Of a stretch of DNA of 28,101 bases, positions 24,446 to 28,101 are shown one piece after another. Positions within the stretch are counted from its first letter, which is position 1, and every line of letters begins with the position of its first letter. The stretch lies in NCBI GenBank assembly GCA_041618535.1, contig JBFKFP010000013.1, positions 1-28,101 on the forward strand. The letters run 5' to 3'. The notes beneath the pieces were generated by a model. It did no database searches and was not told the origin of the DNA. It saw nothing but the letters and a program-made list of their open reading frames with translations. This stretch comes from SHLJ01 sp041618535 (GTDB taxonomy: Bacteria > Bacteroidota > Bacteroidia > Flavobacteriales > Flavobacteriaceae). A program made the translations under genes and the position numbers.

Positions 24446-25777
24446 CGGGTTTTGACTAAGCGGAATAAATATTTTCCTGAATTTTATGATTAACGGAAGG
24501 CCCCTGGCTATGATCCAGAATGTGATTGCAATGAAAATCCCGTATAGTTTGAAATCGTAATGATCTAATAAGAATAAAACAGGGATAAAAACGAAGAAAG
24601 TAGCTAATACCACTATGTTTCTTAGGTCCTTCATCCGGCCCAGCCCCTTATAGATTCCATCGAAAATAAAGGCAATAGCACAGAAGGGTTGCATGACACA
24701 AACAATCCAGAAGACATCGTTAAATGCCGTCAGTACTTCGGGGTCTTTGGTAAAGACTGTCCCAAGAGGTTTGTAAAATGCCAGGCCTGTAATGGCCATA
24801 ATAGTACCTATGGCCAGTCCGTAAATAATTAACCTGTTACTAAGCTTGACCAGGTTCTTGTAATCCCGGGCTCCAAAAAGACGGCCTGAAAGGATATTTC
24901 CAGCGCTTGAGTAGCCATCGATTATGAAGGCTGACAGGAACCACATATTTATCGCGATAGTGTAGGCAGCGATATACTGTTTGCCGTATGCTGTTGAAAA
25001 TGCACTGGCATAATACAGGGTTACGTTCAGGGCAATTGTCCTGACAAACAGGTTGAGAATCATCAGGACAAAATTCCTGATCTCCTTGTTGAATGGAAAT
25101 CTAAACCTTAATGGGATATCTGTCTTTTTCAGAAGATAATAGGTTGCCATTATGGCCATGGAGAATTGGGCAATCATACTTGCATAGGCGGCCCCTTTTA
25201 TCCTCATGGGATCCAGATATCCTTCTATTCCGTAGACTAAAACAAAATCCAGAACAATGTTTATGATAGTCCCTGTTGTGGCAATTACCATGGGATAAAA
25301 GGTATTCTGAAGTCCACGGAATGTCCCGAATACTGCAAGGGTATATAGGGCAAAGGGGAATCCGAAGACCCGAATCCTGTAATATTCAACAGAATAATTC
25401 AGGATTAAATCGGAAGCATTATAAAGTTTGAAGATAGGAGCAGCAAGAGGATAGGTCAATGCGATAATCAGGATGCTCAATGATGTAACTATGAAAATGG
25501 CCTGGGCCGGGAGGTTTTTAACCTGCTCAATTTTATCGGCTCCGAAATATTGAGAAACTATTGTGGAAATGGCACTTCTGGTTTGCCCAAATACCCAGAT
25601 CAGCATCGAAATAAAGGCCCCGACAATACCTACGGCAGCAAGGGATTCGGTTCCATGCAAATCGATGTTTCCCACGATTGCGGTATCTGTGATCGATAAA
25701 ATTGGCTCTGAGATACCCGATATCAATGCAGGAATGGCAAGGCGATTAATCTCTTTTAATGTGATCTTTCCTTTCAA
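24443..25777 (-). CDS. MATE family efflux transporter
   Basis: The 444-residue product is an integral membrane protein with about twelve hydrophobic segments and the MATE N-terminal signature INRLAIPALISGISEPILSITDTAIVGN. Further marks are LIWVFGQTRSAISTIVSQYFGA, the FRGLQNTFYPM loop after the sixth helix region, and FIIDGYSSAGNILSGRLFGARDY. Such proteins export cationic or other compounds using a sodium or proton gradient, usually with a broad or unknown substrate. The start is TTG at 25775-25777; a stop lies a few codons upstream and no ATG is close, while the N-terminal motif needs this start. It overlaps the GNAT stop by four bases (TTGA), so translation is coupled to the GNAT gene. Confidence 0.9.
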   Translation of the reverse strand: MKGKITLKEINRLAIPALISGISEPILSITDTAIVGNIDLHGTESLAAVGIVGAFISMLIWVFGQTRSAISTIVSQYFGADKIEQVKNLPAQAIFIVTSLSILIIALTYPLAAPIFKLYNASDLILNYSVEYYRIRVFGFPFALYTLAVFGTFRGLQNTFYPMVIATTGTIINIVLDFVLVYGIEGYLDPMRIKGAAYASMIAQFSMAIMATYYLLKKTDIPLRFRFPFNKEIRNFVLMILNLFVRTIALNVTLYYASAFSTAYGKQYIAAYTIAINMWFLSAFIIDGYSSAGNILSGRLFGARDYKNLVKLSNRLIIYGLAIGTIMAITGLAFYKPLGTVFTKDPEVLTAFNDVFWIVCVMQPFCAIAFIFDGIYKGLGRMKDLRNIVVLATFFVFIPVLFLLDHYDFKLYGIFIAITFWIIARGLPLIIKFRKIFIPLSQNP

Positions 25778-26274
25778 AGCAGAAGCTCATAACAATAAAA
25801 CGGGTCCCGGCTTTGGTTTAGGAAATAAACCGGCTCCAACCGCCTGTAGCCACGTTGTTCATAAAATCTCTGATTTCGTAAATTTTTAGAAAAGGTGTCC
25901 AATCGTATCGAGGCCTTTTCATCAGATTTAGCCTTTGTCTCAGCGAAATCCATCAATGACCTGGCATAGCCTTTTCCCTGGTGATCAGGTTGAACAGCCA
26001 GCCTATGGACGTAATAACTGTTTCCCTCAGATGTCAGCCATTTCACATTCTCATATTCGGGATCCATCAACTCTGTGATAACAATACACCCTATAACGCT
26101 GTCATTTAGTTCGTAAACATATAGTTGATCATGAGAAATATCCTTTTCAAAGATTTCCCTGTTAGGATAAAGATCGTTCCACTGGAAGATCTTTTGTTTT
26201 ACCAGGTGCCTCGCACAGGCATGAGTTAAATTCATGATTTGCACAATATCGGCTTCTCGTGCTTTTCGAATCAT
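25774..26274 (-). CDS. GNAT family N-acetyltransferase
   Basis: The 166-residue product has the GNAT order: IRKAREADIVQIMNLTHACARHL (alpha1), YVYELNDSVIGCIVI (beta2-3), then the acetyl-CoA-binding motif A VHRLAVQPDHQGKGYARSLMDFAE with QGKGYA at 99-104. RLDTFSKNLRNQRFYEQRGYRRL completes motif B. The acceptor is unknown. It is coupled to the MATE transporter gene by a four-base overlap, so modification and export of the same compound is conceivable, but such pairs also arise by chance. Its promoter probably lies in the inverted repeat at 26282-26317. Confidence 0.9.
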   Translation of the reverse strand: MIRKAREADIVQIMNLTHACARHLVKQKIFQWNDLYPNREIFEKDISHDQLYVYELNDSVIGCIVITELMDPEYENVKWLTSEGNSYYVHRLAVQPDHQGKGYARSLMDFAETKAKSDEKASIRLDTFSKNLRNQRFYEQRGYRRLEPVYFLNQSRDPFYCYELLL

Positions 26275-26281
26275 TATTAAT

Positions 26282-26317
26282 AATTACCTTTGCAAAACCT
26301 TTGTCGCAAAGGTAATT
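26282..26317. promoter_or_regulatory. Perfect 12-bp inverted repeat with two opposed -7 boxes, between GNAT and USP genes
   Basis: The arms AATTACCTTTGC (26282-26293) and GCAAAGGTAATT (26306-26317) are fully complementary with a 12-base spacer. Each contains TACCTTTG, a TAnnTTTG box: the left arm reads toward the stress-protein gene and the right arm toward the GNAT gene. The two polymerases would bind overlapping DNA. The repeat may also be an operator. Confidence 0.55.
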
Positions 26318-26330
26318 GTAAATTTTGGAT

Positions 26331-27128
26331 ATGAAGAATATTCTAGTTCCGGTTGGGTCTTCTGATAATGCCGAATGCCACTTGCAATACGCAGTGGATT
26401 TTGCCAGGGCGTTTGACGCCAAATTATGGGTGGTCCAGATCTTTAATGTTTACACCAAATCGGGAACCTTGATAAAGGTTGATCATATTGTTGAAAGGGA
26501 AAGCAAGGCCTTTCTTGAAAGACATGTGGCAAAAATCGATACCAGCGGAGTTGATGTGGAGACGAGGACTTTCAAAGGGAACCTTGTTGATACACTTGAA
26601 AAGCTTTACAAGGCCTTGGAAATCGATCTTGTGCTGATAGAACCAAAGACGAATTCCATAGAGGAAGAGGTTTACCTTGGAAAGACTTCAGGCAAGATCA
26701 TGAAAGAGGCTACAGTACCGGCTTTAATAGTTCCGGAGGGAACGAAATTCAAATCCCTCAAAAGCATCATGCTATCCATCAAATCGGCAGTGATCAAGAA
26801 GGATAATGCTCTGGATCTCTTAAAGACGATCAAGTCGAAATTCGGTTCACAGATCAAGTTGCTTCTCGTCAAAACCCCGTATCATAATGATGGGGATCAC
26901 GATCTTAATGACGAATTAAAGGGGTTGGTTTCCAGCGTGACTAAAACGAAGAATCCTACTACTTATCAGGGTACATTGGAACATTATAAAGAGTTCAGTC
27001 CTGATCTTTTGGTCGTTGTCAGGCGCAAGAGAGGATTTTTTGTCAAACTCTGGGAAAAGAATACGATTTTGAAAAAAGATTTCTATATTTCGGAAATTCC
27101 GGTTCTGGTCTTGCCGGAAATGAAATAA
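26331..27128 (+). CDS. Universal stress protein, tandem-domain
   Basis: The 265-residue product starts MKNILVPVGSSDNAECHLQYAVDFARAF and contains a complete USP-like alpha/beta domain to about residue 145, ending in the LGKTSGKIMKEATVPALIVPEG block. A second, more divergent USP-like half (SIMLSIKSAVIKKDNALDLLKTI...PDLLVVVRRKRG...ISEIPVLVLPE) follows. The second half keeps the fold pattern but not clear nucleotide-binding glycines. USP proteins are cytoplasmic and respond to growth arrest or stress; partners are unknown. The ATG at 26331 is preferred over the TTG at 26325. It is divergent from the GNAT gene across the inverted repeat at 26282-26317. Its stop lies one base before the direct repeat that marks the GIY-YIG element. 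Confidence 0.9.
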   Translation: MKNILVPVGSSDNAECHLQYAVDFARAFDAKLWVVQIFNVYTKSGTLIKVDHIVERESKAFLERHVAKIDTSGVDVETRTFKGNLVDTLEKLYKALEIDLVLIEPKTNSIEEEVYLGKTSGKIMKEATVPALIVPEGTKFKSLKSIMLSIKSAVIKKDNALDLLKTIKSKFGSQIKLLLVKTPYHNDGDHDLNDELKGLVSSVTKTKNPTTYQGTLEHYKEFSPDLLVVVRRKRGFFVKLWEKNTILKKDFYISEIPVLVLPEMK

Positions 27129-27140
27129 TGGGGATGTAGC
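27129..27140 (+). repeat. Direct repeat, left copy: duplicate of the tRNA-Ala 5' end
   Basis: TGGGGATGTAGC is identical to 27417-27428, which is the base before tRNA-Ala plus its first 11 bases. The left copy begins directly after the USP stop and runs into the left hairpin. The copies are 288 bases apart and enclose the GIY-YIG gene, as expected for a target duplication or a replaced tRNA end. Confidence 0.8.
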
Positions 27141-27165
27141 CCCGCCTGACTGAAGTCATTCGGGC
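27139..27165 (-). repeat. Left GC-rich hairpin element, inverted relative to the right copy
   Basis: Read on the minus strand it is GCCCGAA, a TGACT/AGTCA hairpin core, then GGCGGGGC. The right element at 27578-27607 has GCCCGAAC, a GTACC/GGTAC core, then GGGCGGGC. The shared outer sequence with a different self-complementary core suggests a REP-like palindromic element. Confidence 0.5.
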
Positions 27166-27184
27166 AGCGCAAAATTTTGACATA

Positions 27185-27427
27185 GTGGTTTTTATTTATA
27201 TTCTCTTTAGTGAAGAACATGACAGATTTTATGTTGGAATGACGGAGAATATAGAAAAGAGATTAACCTATCACAATGACGGAAGGGTTAAATCAACAAA
27301 GGCATTTAGACCTTGGAAAATACTTCGATTAGAGAAGTATGAATCAAAAGTCGATGCAAGGGCAAGAGAAAAGTATTTAAAATCGGCTGCTGGAAGACGG
27401 TGGTGTAAAAATAACCTGGGGATGTAG
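27185..27427 (+). CDS. Small GIY-YIG nuclease domain protein (UvrC/URI-type)
   Basis: The 80-residue product is a single GIY-YIG domain: FIYILFSEEHDRFYVGMT holds the paired motif as YIL (5-7) and YVG (16-18), with catalytic Arg26 (NIEKRL), His30 and Glu62 (ARAREKYLKSAAGRRW). The start is a GTG at 27185, the only good start. The frame ends in the TAG formed by bases 8-10 of the following tRNA gene, so the last three codons lie in the tRNA (10-base overlap). It is bracketed by a direct repeat of the tRNA 5' end. Small flavobacterial proteins of this type are frequent, often near tRNA genes as far as I recall; their activity is unproven. This context suggests a homing-like or selfish element. 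Confidence 0.88.
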   Translation: MVFIYILFSEEHDRFYVGMTENIEKRLTYHNDGRVKSTKAFRPWKILRLEKYESKVDARAREKYLKSAAGRRWCKNNLGM

Positions 27428-27428
27428 C
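27417..27428 (+). repeat. Direct repeat, right copy: 5' end of tRNA-Ala
   Basis: TGGGGATGTAGC, identical to 27129-27140. It covers the last base before the tRNA and tRNA positions 1-11, so the right junction of the putative element coincides with the tRNA 5' boundary. Confidence 0.8.
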
Positions 27429-27491
27429 TCAGTTGGCTAGAGCGCTTGACTGGCAGTCAAGAGGTCGGCGGTTCGAGTCCGCTCTTCTCCA
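27418..27491 (+). tRNA. tRNA-Ala (anticodon GGC)
   Basis: The 74-base cloverleaf has acceptor arms GGGGATG/CTTCTCC with the G3-U70 pair that marks alanine tRNA and one T-T mismatch. The D-arm is AGCTCAGTTGGCTAGAGC, the anticodon stem CTTGA/TCAAG with loop CTGGCAG (anticodon GGC), and the T-arm GGCGG-TTCGAGT-CCGCT. The discriminator is A. The 3' CCA is not encoded (A is followed by CAT), so it must be added after transcription. The last three codons of the GIY-YIG gene overlap its 5' end, and a terminator follows directly. Confidence 0.96.
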
Positions 27492-27500
27492 CATCAATCA

Positions 27501-27529
27501 AAAATCCGCTCATATTGTGCGGATTTTTA
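27501..27529 (+). terminator. Intrinsic terminator after tRNA-Ala
   Basis: The arms AAAATCCGC (27501-27509) and GCGGATTTT (27519-27527) pair perfectly over nine bases, and the T-run closes the hairpin. It starts ten bases after the tRNA 3' end. Confidence 0.88.
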
Positions 27530-27846
27530 TCCTCCTGAGGCGGACAGGTTTGCAGGTGCGGTGTCACTGCGGACCCCGCCCGAACGTACCGTTCGGTACG
27601 GGCGGGCAACGAAGTTAATCCGCTCCGGAATTAGGCAAGGAGAACCTAATAAGGTACGAAAATTTTTACTCATTTCTTATACCTTTTATCATTGCATAAA
27701 TTATATGTTTCCAAGTACTTTGAAAGTTCGACTTAATTTAATAAGCCTCAGTATCAAGTATCCGTAATCGCATCACTTCACTGCACTTCATTTTCTGATT
27801 AAAGGATTTTGCCATACACCTTTCCTACCGGCTAAATCAATTCATC
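27530..27846. other. Non-coding gap with GC-rich palindromes, then AT-rich leader
   Basis: No credible gene is seen here. The left part (27530-27610) is GC-rich and full of short palindromes, ending in the hairpin at 27575-27606. A six-base inverted repeat, ATTAGG/CCTAAT, lies around 27631-27651. From about 27655 the sequence becomes AT-rich and leads to the secreted protein gene at 27847. I find no exact TAnnTTTG box in it. The two short open frames in this region have no family resemblance. Confidence 0.6.
27575..27607 (+). repeat. Right GC-rich hairpin element with two competing folds
   Basis: The outer stem CCCGCCC (27575-27581) / GGGCGGG (27600-27606) encloses an inner stem GTACC/GGTAC with loop GTTC and a GAAC bulge. 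The alternative CCGAACG/CGTTCGG with loop TAC is a perfect seven-base stem over the same bases. It is the inverted partner of the element at 27139-27165. There is no T-run, so it is not a typical terminator. Confidence 0.6.
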
Positions 27847-28101
27847 ATGAAATTCAGAATTACCCTATTCGTACTTTTTTTATTCAATAGTTTTATTATC
27901 CAAGGTCAGATCGTGACCAACACTAACGATAGTGGTGCCGGTTCCTTACGTCAGGCTATTCTTGACGCAAACACTAACGCAGGAGCGGATAACATTACAT
28001 TCAACATTCCGGGCACGGGTCCGTTTACAATTCAACCGCAGTCTCCGCTGCCGGAGATAACCGATCCTGTATTGATCGATGGTTATACCCAACCCGGAGC
28101 A
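27847..28101 (+). CDS. Secreted right-handed beta-helix-type protein, 5' part (runs off window)
   Basis: The frame is open from the ATG at 27847 to the last base, giving 85 residues. A signal peptide is clear (MKFRITLFVLFLFNSFIIQG, then QIVTNTNDSG). The next part, DSGAGSLRQAILDANTNAGADNITFNIPGTGPFTIQPQSPLPEITDPVLIDGYTQPGA, is the repeat seen at the start of large secreted proteins with parallel beta-helix folds. GSLRQAILDAN and IDGYTQPGA are the recognisable parts. In this phylum such proteins are often long, surface exposed and T9SS-exported, but the C-terminus is outside the window, so secretion type and function cannot be stated. Confidence 0.85.
   Translation, partial: MKFRITLFVLFLFNSFIIQGQIVTNTNDSGAGSLRQAILDANTNAGADNITFNIPGTGPFTIQPQSPLPEITDPVLIDGYTQPGA

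Noticed and set aside
23942..24493. Plus-strand frame of 183 codons across queD, the small gene and the MATE end
   Set aside because: Antisense to well-supported genes and without recognisable motifs.
27129..27170. Second tRNA gene or tRNA pseudogene beginning GGGGATGTAGC
   Set aside because: Only the first 11 tRNA bases match; no D, anticodon or T arm follows. It is a repeat of the 5' end only.
27433..27767. Two short plus-strand open frames over the tRNA and the palindromic region
   Set aside because: One is a translation of the tRNA body and terminator, the other of GC-rich hairpins. No family pattern, no promoter box.
1..28101. CRISPR arrays, insertion sequence transposases, prophage genes, rRNA
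   Set aside because: No regularly spaced repeats with unique spacers, no transposase or integrase motifs and no rRNA sequence were seen.

Overview
The window is a piece of chromosome from a member of the Flavobacteriaceae (Bacteroidota). This rests on a type IX secretion C-terminal sorting domain, several TAnnTTTG promoter boxes of the Bacteroidota sigma factor, almost no Shine-Dalgarno sequences, a tRNA gene without encoded CCA, and housekeeping gene neighbours of flavobacterial type. Most of it is ordinary core metabolism.

Layout. 1-564: 3' end of pdxA. 610-4541: yceD(DUF177)-rpmF with terminator, then fabH-accB-accC with terminator, the ribosome/fatty-acid initiation block; a phased array of TTTGnTCAAA palindromes precedes fabH. 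4688-5839: saccharopine dehydrogenase-like oxidoreductase. 5989-9675: an ATP-grasp gene overlapping a small HAD hydrolase gene, meeting tail-to-tail a large HAD-like protein of capsule/LPS-cluster type. The large HAD gene is coupled to an upstream prolyl oligopeptidase (to 11839). 11929-15137: operon of a diheme cytochrome c lipoprotein and a T9SS-secreted FG-GAP/ASPIC protein. 15257-18573: asd, mscL, alr and tdk, all on the minus strand. 18676-20139: conserved unknown protein and rsmI. 20161-21242: divergent AhpD-like and OsmC-like genes. 21269-24412: recJ, abutting lpxH, with queD and an unlisted 59-residue membrane protein. 24443-26274: GNAT-MATE pair. 26331-27128: tandem universal stress protein.

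27129-27607 is the most unusual stretch. A GIY-YIG endonuclease gene ends inside tRNA-Ala(GGC). A 12-bp copy of the tRNA 5' end lies on the far side of the GIY-YIG gene, and an inverted pair of related GC-rich hairpins brackets the nuclease-tRNA module. This looks like a small nuclease-bearing element installed at a tRNA gene. The window closes with the 5' end of a secreted beta-helix-type protein.

Functionally, fabH, accB and accC supply the first steps of fatty acid synthesis; asd and alr feed lysine/diaminopimelate and D-alanine to the cell wall; lpxH acts in lipid A synthesis; rpmF, yceD and rsmI serve the ribosome. All calls come from reading the sequence and from remembered family motifs; no database search was run.
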